From positions 1 to 22,462 of the forward strand of contig DATLYX010000069.1 in the NCBI GenBank assembly GCA_035574295.1: a DNA stretch of 22,462 nucleotides, in the 5' to 3' direction. A program made the translations under genes and the position numbers. This stretch comes from PNAI01 sp035574295. Lineage in GTDB: Bacteria; Pseudomonadota; Alphaproteobacteria; Rhizobiales; Xanthobacteraceae. Positions 1 to 8,080 of this stretch are shown piece after piece (positions within the stretch are counted from its first letter, which is position 1; the number at the start of each line of letters is the position of its first letter). Under the pieces are notes generated by a model that saw only the letters and a list, made by a program, of their open reading frames with translations, was not told the DNA's origin and did no database searches.

Positions 1-582
1 GCCAGCCTGAAGATGGCCATCGGCGCGCTCGAGGTCGTTCACAAGCATTGGCAGGTTCTCGGCAACGACCGCGGCGCCGCTTGCCGCGGCGACCGTGCTG
101 CCTTGGACGACGCCCGATTCACGCAGCGGCTGGATGTCGGGTGGCAGCGGCACGTCCTCCGGCCAGCGATAGCCGAGAAGCTGGTCGGCGGAGTATGGGC
201 GAACGCTCACCGCGTTGCCCTGATTGCCGCCGAGCACCAGGATGCGGCCCTGTGCGTCACGGCCGGCATAGAAGCCCACGTGCCCCTGCCAGCCACCGCG
301 GCTGCCGCGCCAGAATACAACCACGCAGCCAATGGTCGGCCGCGTCAGCTCGCGACCCCAGTCGAGCCAGGCACGAGCCGACGCGCCCGAAGCCTTGTCG
401 TAGGGAATGCCCGCGGTGCCGAGGCACCATGCAACGAAGGCGCCGCACCACGGCGTCTCGTCGTCCTGAGCGCGAAGCCCGGTCGCCTGGTGATACGCGA
501 CGATGCGCGAATTGTGCTCGGCGCCGGCGATCTCCTGCTGGCCGAGCTCGGCCATGGCGATCTGGTACCACTTCGGATTCAT
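1..582 (-). CDS. TIGR02594-type NlpC/P60-CHAP-like cell-wall hydrolase, 3' end cut by window edge
   Basis: The frame is open from an ATG at 582 to base 1, giving 194 residues with no stop in the window. The start is preceded by GGAGG seven bases upstream. The N-terminus (MNPKWYQIAMAELGQQEIAG) and the TPWCGAF segment, which places a candidate nucleophile at Cys46, match the TIGR02594 family of small cysteine peptidase-like proteins. His101 (GHVGFY) and Asn120 (GGNQGN) would complete the Cys-His-polar set. Such proteins in prophages are thought to cleave peptide crosslinks in peptidoglycan. The place here, last after the tail fibre and a small membrane protein, fits an endolysin. No signal peptide is seen, so export would need a holin or similar. 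The tail after about residue 155 is Ala-rich and unassigned. Enzyme class is fairly sure; the lysis role is inferred. Confidence 0.8.
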   Translation of the reverse strand, partial: MNPKWYQIAMAELGQQEIAGAEHNSRIVAYHQATGLRAQDDETPWCGAFVAWCLGTAGIPYDKASGASARAWLDWGRELTRPTIGCVVVFWRGSRGGWQGHVGFYAGRDAQGRILVLGGNQGNAVSVRPYSADQLLGYRWPEDVPLPPDIQPLRESGVVQGSTVAAASGAAVVAENLPMLVNDLERADGHLQAG

Positions 583-597
583 GTGCGGTCCTCCAAA

Positions 598-624
598 CGA
601 AAAGGCCCGCCGGAGAGGCGGGCC
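598..624 (-). terminator. Intrinsic-terminator-like hairpin before the hydrolase gene
   Basis: GGCCCGCC (604-611) and GGCGGGCC (617-624) form a perfect 8-bp stem with a 5-nt loop. Read on the minus strand it is followed by TTTTCG, a short U-run. It lies after the stop of the DUF6127 gene and just before the ribosome binding site of the hydrolase gene, so it may be a partial terminator or an attenuator of the lysis gene. Confidence 0.55.
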
Positions 625-650
625 GCGGTGGTCGTGGATTTGCTTCGATC

Positions 651-941
651 TCAGGAGCCGTTGCCGAACAGCTTGAGCTTGATGGCGATGCCGGCGATGA
701 GCGCAAGCAGGATACCGGTGGTGATCAGGCGCACGATGGTCTGCACTGCGGTGCGGCGAACCAAGCGGAGGCATTCGATCAGCGCGCGCAGATCGCGGAC
801 ATCCAGGGCGGCCTCCTTGCCTTCGAGCCCGACGTCGGCAAGTGCCCGGCGCGCGCCGCGCTCGGCGGCGCGGGCGAGCAGTTCCTCGATTTCGGCTTGG
901 GTCATGCGAACGTGATCCTCGTCCGAACGGTAGAGCGTCAT
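651..941 (-). CDS. DUF6127-like small membrane protein
   Basis: This 96-residue protein has a charged N-terminal half (AEIEELLARAAERGARRALA) and one clear hydrophobic helix near the C-terminus, about residues 66-90, ending in a short Lys-containing tail. The pattern matches DUF6127 proteins found at the end of tail operons in alphaproteobacterial prophages. Function in that family is not established. The position between a tail fibre gene and a cell-wall hydrolase makes a holin-like or spanin-like role possible, but this is inference only. The ATG at 941 has GAGG eight bases upstream. An internal ATG at 905 is a possible alternative start. Confidence 0.65.
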   Translation of the reverse strand: MTLYRSDEDHVRMTQAEIEELLARAAERGARRALADVGLEGKEAALDVRDLRALIECLRLVRRTAVQTIVRLITTGILLALIAGIAIKLKLFGNGS

Positions 942-1012
942 GGCGGCATCCTCGATCCACGATCGATTGCCACGGGCGATCGTCGCGGCTCGGGAGGCAG
1001 CATTTGCGTCGG

Positions 1013-1963
1013 TTATTGCTTCCAGATCGAGACACGGGTGTATTTTTCGGCGTCACCGAAGGAAGCGGCCAGGCCAAAACCGTCAGTGTTGCGCGTCAGC
1101 TCGCAGCGATGCTCGATGCGGAACGTCTTCGCCGCGCTGATCGTCACCAAGGCGGCGCCGAACGATCGCGTTTGACCGATCTGTTCGACAGCGAACTCGT
1201 CGGTGGAAAATCCTGGATTCTCGCCGAATGTAACACCGGTCACGAAAGTTTTTGCACCGAAGGAATACTGCGCATGTTCGCTGCTGCCGAGATAATCGTT
1301 CGGGGCAATCGTATCGCTGACGTTGAACAGCCGGGTTTTGTGCCGCCGCACGCAGAACGCCGGCGCCGACCATTCGATCCAGAAGCTGCCGGCCGGCAAG
1401 GTGAACTCCCCGCTCGCGCCATTGAGCAAGGCGCCAGGAATCGTATTGCGCACTGTCGTGTTGAGGTTGCGCACGCGGTAAGCGCCGGCCTGGAACGTGC
1501 CGCCGTGGCTGCCGCTCGGCTTCTGGTCCTCGAAGATTGTATCCGGCGCGGTGGCGACAGTGACCGCCGCGCCGGCGCGCACGCCGATGACGCGAAAGCG
1601 CGCGCCGTCGAAGGCAATCGGATAGGCATTGCCGGCCAGGAGCTCTCCCCCCGCCAGCGGGTTGCCGGCCATGTCACGCAGGTCGACGAAGCCCACGCCG
1701 TCGATGTTGATCTGCACCGCCGCGCTGTTCGTCTGCGCGGGCACGAGATAGAACGACATCGGACGCGCGTAGGCGGCGATCGGCGCAACCAGCGCCGCGT
1801 CGCTCTGCGCGGTGATGGCATTGGCCGCGCCGCCGATGTTGATGAGCCATCCGTGGGTCGATTTCCAGAGCGCCTCGATCTCGGCGTTGACGGCATTGGT
1901 GTAAAGGACGCCGTCGTCGCTGCCGCCGTTCGCCTGCGTCGGCGTCCTGCGTTGTGCGGTCAT
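1013..1963 (-). CDS. Tail-fibre-like protein downstream of J
   Basis: The frame is open further upstream, but the ATG at 1963 overlaps the J stop as ATGA (1963-1960), so I take it as the start, giving 316 residues. The N-terminal part (LYTNAVNAEIEALWKS) resembles the start of small tail fibre or tip-attachment proteins in this phage group. The middle is Ala/Gly/Val/Thr-rich and looks like beta structure. The C-terminal half, from about residue 150, reads as a beta-sandwich (SFWIEWSAPAF, RSFGAALVTISAAKTFRIEH), the usual form of a receptor-binding tip, and ends TRVSIWKQ. No enzyme motif is seen. Its place directly after J supports host recognition. The family assignment is from pattern and context only. 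Confidence 0.6.
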   Translation of the reverse strand: MTAQRRTPTQANGGSDDGVLYTNAVNAEIEALWKSTHGWLINIGGAANAITAQSDAALVAPIAAYARPMSFYLVPAQTNSAAVQINIDGVGFVDLRDMAGNPLAGGELLAGNAYPIAFDGARFRVIGVRAGAAVTVATAPDTIFEDQKPSGSHGGTFQAGAYRVRNLNTTVRNTIPGALLNGASGEFTLPAGSFWIEWSAPAFCVRRHKTRLFNVSDTIAPNDYLGSSEHAQYSFGAKTFVTGVTFGENPGFSTDEFAVEQIGQTRSFGAALVTISAAKTFRIEHRCELTRNTDGFGLAASFGDAEKYTRVSIWKQ

Positions 1964-4683
1964 TGGAACAGCTCCGGCGCTTCGTCGACGAAGGTGATTT
2001 GCGCGGTAAGATCGGCGTTCGGCTCGATGCCGAACACGATCATGCGATGATATTCCTGGCTGAGACGGCCGGAGGCGACGAGGCAATCCGGCTCGAGGCC
2101 GTCCGGCGGAGCGAACGGAGTCGCAAACGCGATTTCGCTTGAATCGGTTTCCGGCGCCGCGGCGAGCTCCTTGACCATGACGCCGTGCCCTTCGGCGAGG
2201 CGGATCAGAAGACCGGTGCGGGCACCGAGCAAGAAGATATGCTTGACCGCGAACAGATGCGGCTGGGCGAAAATGCCCTCGGCATGCGCCAGCGGGATCG
2301 TGCCGTCGAGCCTGAGTCCCGCGACCGCACCGTTCGCGATCACGATCTCCTTGATGCGGGCAAAGCCGGCCTGGGTAGCGAGCACGTCGTGCTGCACGCC
2401 GACCAAGTCGCCGCGGCGGCAGACGATCGATTCGATGCCCACCGTGCCGCGGTAGAAGGTGAGCCGGCGGCGGCCCTGCTCGAGGTCGAAGCGGGCGCGC
2501 GTCTCGACCGCGGCGGCGTCGGTGAGGCCGTCATAGTTGATCTGTTCGAGATTATTGGCGTCCGCGTTCTGCGGATCGGCAAAGACGATGATCTCGTCCG
2601 GCTCATAGTCCTTGGCGCGATTGCGGAACGCGGCGCGGATGCCGCCGAGCGGCCTGGCGAAGGCGCGGGTCCAGGCGAAATCGCGCATGTTGCGCGGCGT
2701 GAAGATTTGCACTGGCGGCTCGGCCGAGCGGTCGCGGTCGATCGTCACGCCCCATCGCTCGCTGTGCAAAAGCCGCGCGTAGCCGGCGCCGCAGATCAGA
2801 TTTGCGACATCGAGATAGGTTTTGCCCTCGACCACGGCGTTGACCTCGTAGCCACGCTCGATGCAATGGGCGCGCCACGCCAGCAATGAATCGTCGTCGA
2901 TCAGCTCGGGCGGCAGCGGCGTGCCGCCGAGGTTGCCGGCGAGCACGTCGCGCAGATGCGCAGCCGGATTTGCGGTGACCTTGCGTTCGTTCCAACCCGT
3001 GCCGTCCCAATCGTTGACATAGCCGCCGGCGAGCACGGAGAAGCGTTCGAGGGCGCGATCGGTGACCTTGACCGCGATCACGGCGAACCGCGTCGGATCG
3101 GGGACCGGGTGCTGGTTCCAGATCGAGGCCACGCGCACGATCTGCAGCATGTCCACGTTGGAAAGCGAGGCTGCGGCGGCCTGATGCACGCCGCTCACGG
3201 TGCGGTAGTCGAACAGGCTCAGCACGGTGCCGCCCGTGGCATAAGTGTCGCGGTTGAAGGCGCTGTTTGCAACCGATACGCCGCGCTTGAGCTGGATTTC
3301 CCATACGTCCTGGGGGAATTTGGCGGCATCGCCGAGATAGAATTCGGCGCGATCGGCAAACAGCCGCAGGTTTCGGACGCCGCTCGACGCCCAGTTGCCG
3401 GAATGCAAAACCTGCGCGCCTGCGCCGGAATAGAAGTGCGCGTCCGCGGTCCACGCGCCGAGGCCGACCGGCGCGGCGCTCTGTCCCGGCACGTTGTAGT
3501 AGGCGCGCAGCGGCCCGCCGCTTGCCGCATCGATCGGCGGCATCGGTCCCTCCGGCGGGCGCCATAGGAGTTTGACCGCGACCTGGAACGGCTTGGCCTT
3601 GCCGTGCACCACATGCACTTCCGGCAGGTTGATCCAATTCGTATAGCCGCGCCGGCGCAGGCGGATGCGCAGCGGCACGAAGATCGTGCCGCCGGTCTGG
3701 TCGATCAACCCGGCGGGAAAGGCGAGCGCGATCCAGACCTCGTCCGGCGCCGCGCGGCTTGCTACGCCTTCCCATTGCGGCAGCGAGTTTTCCGGTACGG
3801 TCTGATTCTTCAGTTGCGGGTCGCTATCCCTGTTGATCTCGTGCTGCGTCATCTGTACCGCGATCGAGGTGTCGGTAAAGCTCTGTCGCGTAACAAGCCC
3901 GAGGCGCGGCGAATTCGGCAATCCTTCCTGGATTTCGATTTGCACATCATCGAGCGAGGAGACGGCGGTGGTGCCGGCGAACGGTTCGCGGATGCGGTGC
4001 GGACCGGCAAGCCCGTAGATCGCCTCCGCCACCAGGCTTTCGCCCACGATCTCGATCAGCGGCGGCACGAGCAGCGGCGGATAGACGCGGTGCTCGCCGA
4101 TGACGCGCGGCAGCGGGGCACCGCGCGCCAACAGATTGCCGGCAAGCGCGGCCATGCCGCGCGTCGCCTCGTCCTGGCCTGCAGCGGTGGCGGCGGCGCC
4201 GCCGAGCGGGGCGCTGAGCGAGGGCGGCGGGGAGAGCGCCGCAACCGCGAGCGTGCCGGCGAGCGCCAGTGAGGCGCTGGTGATGGTGGCAATGCCGGAG
4301 GGCACCACGCCGAGGCCGCCAGCGCCCGCCCAGAGCGTCTGCGCCAGCCACGGCCCGGCCTGCGCCGCAACCAACAGCACGGCGATGGCGGCGACGCTGC
4401 GCAGCACCTTGCCGATCCCGCCGCCGCCTCCTCCTCCGCCGCCGGCCAGCGGCAGGGTGAAGGTAACCACCACATCGCGGCCGGGAGCGGAGCGCAGGCG
4501 CACGCGCGGCCACATTACGCGCGGCACCGGCTCGCCGTTGATCTGCGCCTCGCAATTTTCCACGAAAACGGCCGGCAGATCGCGCTGCGCGGCGAGAATG
4601 TCGGCGATCGACAGCGCGTGATCGATGGGAAGAATCCGCACGCCACCGTCGAACGGACGCTCCTTGATCACCGCGAGCGGCAT
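1960..4683 (-). CDS. J-like: TipJ / lambda J-like host-specificity tail tip protein
   Basis: At 907 residues this is the largest tail tip gene and occupies the J position. The N-terminus (MPLAVIKERPFDGG) leads into a nine-glycine run at residues 81-89. Two hydrophobic stretches follow at about 95-111 and 131-150, as in the I-like N-terminal region fused to many TipJ proteins. The hub region carries GAPLPRVIGEHRVYPPLL, then long beta-rich domains resembling gp27-type hub folds (YLDVANLICGAGYARLLHSE, TPRNMRDFAWTRAFARPLGG). J proteins close the tail tube and carry receptor specificity. Its ATG lies inside the end of the NlpC/P60 gene (16-base overlap), and its stop overlaps the fibre gene start, so the tip genes are translationally coupled. 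Identity is well supported. Exact domain edges are not. Confidence 0.85.
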   Translation of the reverse strand: MPLAVIKERPFDGGVRILPIDHALSIADILAAQRDLPAVFVENCEAQINGEPVPRVMWPRVRLRSAPGRDVVVTFTLPLAGGGGGGGGGIGKVLRSVAAIAVLLVAAQAGPWLAQTLWAGAGGLGVVPSGIATITSASLALAGTLAVAALSPPPSLSAPLGGAAATAAGQDEATRGMAALAGNLLARGAPLPRVIGEHRVYPPLLVPPLIEIVGESLVAEAIYGLAGPHRIREPFAGTTAVSSLDDVQIEIQEGLPNSPRLGLVTRQSFTDTSIAVQMTQHEINRDSDPQLKNQTVPENSLPQWEGVASRAAPDEVWIALAFPAGLIDQTGGTIFVPLRIRLRRRGYTNWINLPEVHVVHGKAKPFQVAVKLLWRPPEGPMPPIDAASGGPLRAYYNVPGQSAAPVGLGAWTADAHFYSGAGAQVLHSGNWASSGVRNLRLFADRAEFYLGDAAKFPQDVWEIQLKRGVSVANSAFNRDTYATGGTVLSLFDYRTVSGVHQAAAASLSNVDMLQIVRVASIWNQHPVPDPTRFAVIAVKVTDRALERFSVLAGGYVNDWDGTGWNERKVTANPAAHLRDVLAGNLGGTPLPPELIDDDSLLAWRAHCIERGYEVNAVVEGKTYLDVANLICGAGYARLLHSERWGVTIDRDRSAEPPVQIFTPRNMRDFAWTRAFARPLGGIRAAFRNRAKDYEPDEIIVFADPQNADANNLEQINYDGLTDAAAVETRARFDLEQGRRRLTFYRGTVGIESIVCRRGDLVGVQHDVLATQAGFARIKEIVIANGAVAGLRLDGTIPLAHAEGIFAQPHLFAVKHIFLLGARTGLLIRLAEGHGVMVKELAAAPETDSSEIAFATPFAPPDGLEPDCLVASGRLSQEYHRMIVFGIEPNADLTAQITFVDEAPELFQ

Positions 4684-5156
4684 GGCAAATCCCGATGGCG
4701 GAAAAAGCCGATGATCTTGGGCCGGATCAGAGAGTCATCGATCGGCACGATGACCGCATCGTGCGCGGCCGCCACGTGCAAGAGATGCCGCGCGCCCAGC
4801 ATGATGCCGCAGTGGGAAGGCAGGCGGCGCGATTTGTCGTCGAGCGCGGACATCAGTGCCACATCGAACATGGCGGGCGGGCCGGCAACCGACAGGAACG
4901 GCGCACCATCGTGCCTCGCTCCGGCCAGGAACGCCCGCGCCGCACCGCGCAGATCCTCCGCGGTCAAGCCTGCGTAGCGCGGCACGGCGATGCCGGCCTC
5001 GACCTCGAGCACGAGGCGCACCAGGCCCCAGCAGTTGCAGCCGGCAAAATCGGAGCCGTCGGTGCGGAACGGAATGCCGACGTAGCGCGCGGCCCAATGC
5101 GGCACTACCGATAGAGGCCCGGCAGCAGATCGGGTGTCGAGCGGATTTTCGGCCAT
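4668..5156 (-). CDS. K-like: NlpC/P60 tail tip peptidase (lambda K-like)
   Basis: The 162-residue form has a GCNCWGLV box with candidate catalytic Cys42, a SHCGIML box with His115 and a second His at LLHV (127). These match the papain-like NlpC/P60 fold that cleaves cell-wall peptides during DNA entry. The usual Asp before the catalytic Cys is Asn41 here. The ATG at 5156 would overlap the previous gene by 52 bases. A GTG at 5105 shares one base with that gene's TAG stop (TAGTG) and would give a 145-residue protein beginning just before PHWAARYVGIPF, close to the usual family start. I see no strong ribosome site for either, and the GTG may be correct. Neighbours L-like and J-like fit the lambda L-K-I-J order. 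Confidence 0.8.
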   Translation of the reverse strand: MAENPLDTRSAAGPLSVVPHWAARYVGIPFRTDGSDFAGCNCWGLVRLVLEVEAGIAVPRYAGLTAEDLRGAARAFLAGARHDGAPFLSVAGPPAMFDVALMSALDDKSRRLPSHCGIMLGARHLLHVAAAHDAVIVPIDDSLIRPKIIGFFRHRDLPCRSR

Positions 5157-5605
5157 GGCTCGGCGGCAAGATCAGGCCCGGTGAGTTCGCCCGAGAGGGC
5201 GAGCGCGTCGCATGAGACGTTGCGCAGCCACAGATGGCGCGCGGAATATTCCGGCACCGGCGTGCCGATCGGCTGGCGCGGGTCGTTGTCATCGAAATCG
5301 GATTTGAGCATGAGATGCAGGTTGAGCCGCACCGACGGCACCGCGCGCGCTGCCGCGCCGATGCGGCGATCGACATTGGGGATCGAGACGCGCGCGCGCG
5401 GCGGCCGCTCATCGTCGGAAAGGAACACGAGCGAGAAACCGCAACCGATCCAGGTCACGCCGGCATAGATGTAGTCGGCAACATCCGAGTTGACCCGCAC
5501 CGGGTCGAGCAGATCGGCGGCGTAGACCTCGGCGAACATCACCAGCGGGTCGGCGGCGGCGATTGCCTCGATCTGCCGGCGGAATTTTGTCGAGACATTG
5601 CGCAT
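5105..5605 (-). CDS. DUF1833-like minor tail protein (lambda L-like position)
   Basis: This 166-residue protein carries the pattern of DUF1833 tail proteins. A membrane-like beta segment (TWIGCGFSLVFLSDDE) is followed by PPRARVSIPNVDR at about 68-80. Next comes an alternating hydrophobic stretch (SVRLNLHLMLKSDFDD), and the C-terminus ends in LLPGLYR. In lambda-type tails the protein at this place (L) sits in the tip between tape measure tail proteins and J. It contains one Cys in the second half (NVSCDALALSG), so an iron-sulphur cluster as in lambda L is not evident. The ATG at 5605 shares one base with the upstream stop (TGATG). Family assignment is good; role is by position. Confidence 0.7.
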   Translation of the reverse strand: MRNVSTKFRRQIEAIAAADPLVMFAEVYAADLLDPVRVNSDVADYIYAGVTWIGCGFSLVFLSDDERPPRARVSIPNVDRRIGAAARAVPSVRLNLHLMLKSDFDDNDPRQPIGTPVPEYSARHLWLRNVSCDALALSGELTGPDLAAEPWPKIRSTPDLLPGLYR

Positions 5606-7326
5606 CAGCGCATCCTCATCTCCACGATGTAGCGGTCATGCGCCCGCGCGGCGCGTGCCCGCGGCGGGGCGAGGAAGCGGAATGTGCGGATGATGCCGGT
5701 GCGCGGATGCGGCCGGTTGAACGGCGCGGTGCCGTCCTTGAGCGTTTTGCGGTAGAATTCGAGCAATGCCGTGTATTGCGCCCCGGTCATCGACATGGAA
5801 AATCCGATCATCACCCCGGCGCGCGAGAAGCGGCGGCGCAGCATCGGCGGGCCGACCTCGGGCGCGAATTCGATGACATTGTCCTCCGCTTCCTCGCTGT
5901 AGCCGTCGATCAACGCCGCAAGCGGCACGCCAAGCGGCCAGGTTGCGACGATCTCGCCACCGAGCAGGGCGAAGAAATCGTCAGCGCTATCGCTTTCGGT
6001 GCCAAGGCCGATGCCGAATTGCTTGGCTCGGCCGACCGCCTGCGCCGTATCGGCTTCGGCGGCAAAGCCGACTTCCTTGAGCCGCCGCGCGACGGCTGCA
6101 AACGCGGCATCGGTTTCGGCGGCCGAACCGATTGTCCATTGCCTGTGCGCCGTCGCGGTCTGCGCGGCATCGATTTCCGATGCCGTTGCCACAACGCGCT
6201 GCCTGGACCAGGCGAACGCCTGCGCCGTATCGGTTTCGGCAGCAAACCCGACTTCCTTGAGCCGCTGTGCGACGGCGGTAAAGGCGGCATCAATTTCGGC
6301 TGCTGCGGCGATGGCGATTTTGCGCCGCGCCGCCGCGGCCTGCGCGGCGTCGAGCTCGATGGCAATGTCGATCGCGCGTCGTCTGGCCGCCGTTGCCGGC
6401 TGCGCCGCGTCCAGTTCGAGGCCGAAGCCGATGTCCTTCAGTCGCCGGGCAACGGCGGCAAAAGCATCGTCGGTCTCGGTTGCAGCCGCAATCGAAACCG
6501 CTCGCCCCGCCGCAAGCCCGAGCGCGGCATCGGCCTCGGCGGCGATGCCGATCGCGCGCCGTTTTTCCGCCGCCGCGGCAAACGCCGCATCGGTTTCGGC
6601 GGCGAGGCCGATCTCCCCTTGTTGCTGGCGGGAGAAATCGAAGGCGACATCGGCTTCGGCGGCAAGACCGATCTCGCGCCGTTTGGCCGCCGCCGCCGTC
6701 GGCGCCGTATCGGTTTCGGCCGCAATCCCGATCGCGCGCCGTTTCGCAACCGTTGCCGCCGGCGTGGTATCGTTTTCGGCGGCAATGCCGATCTCGCACC
6801 GCTTGGCCGCCGTCGTCGCCTGCGCGGCATCCGTCGATGCGGCAAACCCGATGTCCTTGAGCCGACGCGCGACGGCGGCAAAGGCGGTATCGGTTTCGGC
6901 GGCGATGCCGATCACGCGCTGCTTGGCTGCCGCCAGCGCCAATGCGGCGTCGGTCTCGAACGCAAGATTTAAGCTTGCGCCCTTGCCCGCGGTAAAGCCG
7001 AAAGATGCGTCGCTTTCCGCGGCAAGGCCCGTGCTCTTGGCCTTGGCGGCGGAAGCGGCAAACGCCGCGTCGCTTTCCGTCGCTACATCGATGGCGAGGC
7101 TTCGGCGCCAGGTCAGGCCGAAACCGGCGTCGGCTTCGGCGGCGAGATCAATCGAGACGCTGCGCCGAGCGGTCGCGGAAAGAGCGAGATCGGTCTCGCC
7201 GGCGAGATCAATGGCGCGGCTTTTCGCCTTTCCGGCGGCGAACGCGGAGTCGGTTTCGTGCGCCTGCCCGATCGCAACCGATTGCCCGCCGCCCACCGGC
7301 AGCGGAATGCGGATGGCGAGCGGCAT
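5605..7326 (-). CDS. Tail protein with 22 x 20-residue repeats and C-terminal M-like domain
   Basis: This 573-residue protein starts MPLAIRIPLPVGGG, then has 22 consecutive repeats of exactly 20 residues (18-457). The unit is approximately (A/E)IG(I/L/F)AAETD(T/A)AFAAxAxKRR, with acidic ETD near the middle and basic KRR/RLK at the end. The C-terminal ~115 residues form a separate domain (DGYSEEAEDN, EFYRKTLKDGTAPFNRPHPR, LAPPRARA, DRYIVEMR). That domain is clearly similar to the whole 120-residue protein at 9393-9755 and loosely to lambda gpM. ETDTA-type repeats occur in minor tail proteins of other siphoviruses. They are probably extended beta structure, but their job is unknown. The gene lies between a LamG protein and the L-like protein, so a virion tail tip role is likely. 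Long open frames on the opposite strand here come from the repeat. Confidence 0.75.
   Translation of the reverse strand: MPLAIRIPLPVGGGQSVAIGQAHETDSAFAAGKAKSRAIDLAGETDLALSATARRSVSIDLAAEADAGFGLTWRRSLAIDVATESDAAFAASAAKAKSTGLAAESDASFGFTAGKGASLNLAFETDAALALAAAKQRVIGIAAETDTAFAAVARRLKDIGFAASTDAAQATTAAKRCEIGIAAENDTTPAATVAKRRAIGIAAETDTAPTAAAAKRREIGLAAEADVAFDFSRQQQGEIGLAAETDAAFAAAAEKRRAIGIAAEADAALGLAAGRAVSIAAATETDDAFAAVARRLKDIGFGLELDAAQPATAARRRAIDIAIELDAAQAAAARRKIAIAAAAEIDAAFTAVAQRLKEVGFAAETDTAQAFAWSRQRVVATASEIDAAQTATAHRQWTIGSAAETDAAFAAVARRLKEVGFAAEADTAQAVGRAKQFGIGLGTESDSADDFFALLGGEIVATWPLGVPLAALIDGYSEEAEDNVIEFAPEVGPPMLRRRFSRAGVMIGFSMSMTGAQYTALLEFYRKTLKDGTAPFNRPHPRTGIIRTFRFLAPPRARAARAHDRYIVEMRMR
5956..7275. 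repeat. 22 tandem degenerate 60-bp units coding the 20-residue repeat
   Basis: The phrase ATCGGTTTCGGC and variants recur every 60 bases without a single insertion or deletion across 1320 bases. Some units are much closer to each other than to the rest. The pair coding AFAAVARRLK followed by (D/E)(I/V)GF recurs at units 7-8, 14-15, 17-18 and 20-21. That suggests recent segmental duplication inside an older array. Confidence 0.9.
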
Positions 7327-7336
7327 GGCTCACCGC

Positions 7337-8080
7337 TCAAGCCGGTACGAGCTGCCGAAAATCCGCCGGGCGTGCGTAGTCGGGCGCAAGCGGCGGGTGT
7401 GGAGCGAGCACGGCGCCGTTCACGCTCGTCCACGTCTGCGGCGCAAAGGTGCCCCACGCCTGCTCGCCGAAGACGTCCGTGTCGCTCCCCGCACTTCGAA
7501 AGAACGAACGATAGACAAGAATCTTATCGGCGATGTGCCGCAGCGAAAACGGCCCCTTGAATGCGAGCTGCTGGAGCAAAGCATCCGGCGTTGCACCGCC
7601 GTCAGGCACGACGTCAACACCCGCGAACCAGTATTCAGCCACGAAACCATCCATGAACAAGATCGGTGTTGACTCCCTGAGCACACCTAGCGAGAGTGTC
7701 GTCACGCCAGTCGGAGAACTTGAAGTCGTGTTTTGCGCGTGCGCCGAACTTCCATTCGGAAACAGACATGAGAGTCTTCGGTTCGTCGCGGAGATGCCTC
7801 GCGCAAGCGCATAGTGCCATTGTCCTGCGGTTGGCGTCCCAACGGCCGCAACAACCCAATTATTGCTCACCCCGGCCCAGAAACCGAGCCCATTCGAGGA
7901 GTCGTATTCCAAATCCCATCCGTTCCCAGTCGTCGTGGAGTTGGTGATGCCATGAACGCAGCGAGTTGTCGCCGTGACACTCAGCGGAAGGAACCAACAC
8001 CCGATGCTGAACGGATACCCGAACGCAGTCGGGTTATCATACTGCAAATACTGGCTTGATCCGTTGAACTGTACGCCCAT
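7337..8080 (-). CDS. LamG / concanavalin A-like lectin-fold virion protein
   Basis: This 247-residue protein begins MGVQFNGSSQYLQYDN and continues with FSIGCWFLPLSV, GNGWDLEYDSSNGLGFWAG and GQWHYALARG. This is the standard strand order of LamG/laminin-G-like jelly-roll domains, residues about 1-160. The C-terminal third (FMDGFVAEYWFAGVDVVPDGG, LLQQLAFKGPFSL) also fits phage LamG proteins. Such domains bind glycans, and in phages they usually decorate capsid or tail. Base composition is visibly lower in G+C than the flanking genes, which suggests separate acquisition. The ATG directly follows the TAG stop of the upstream gene (TAGATG). Fold assignment is good; the ligand is unknown. Confidence 0.75.
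   Translation of the reverse strand: MGVQFNGSSQYLQYDNPTAFGYPFSIGCWFLPLSVTATTRCVHGITNSTTTGNGWDLEYDSSNGLGFWAGVSNNWVVAAVGTPTAGQWHYALARGISATNRRLSCLFPNGSSAHAQNTTSSSPTGVTTLSLGVLRESTPILFMDGFVAEYWFAGVDVVPDGGATPDALLQQLAFKGPFSLRHIADKILVYRSFFRSAGSDTDVFGEQAWGTFAPQTWTSVNGAVLAPHPPLAPDYARPADFRQLVPA

Noticed and set aside
257..706. 149-codon minus-strand frame overlapping the hydrolase and DUF6127 genes
   Set aside because: It is the shadow of the true hydrolase frame that starts at 582 and runs off the left edge.
2603..3775. 390-codon minus-strand frame inside the J-like gene
   Set aside because: Same strand but other frame than J, with Arg/Ala-rich low-complexity composition and no ribosome site. J itself is continuous through this region.
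5956..7275. CRISPR array
   Set aside because: The period is regular, but repeat and spacer are not distinguishable. Every unit is a diverged copy of the whole 60 bp and codes in one frame.
5563..7672. Two long plus-strand frames (469 and 557 codons) across the repeat array
   Set aside because: They arise because the 60-bp G+C-rich repeat keeps several frames open. Their products are Arg/Ala-rich without a family match, while the minus-strand frame has regular repeats and a recognisable tail domain.
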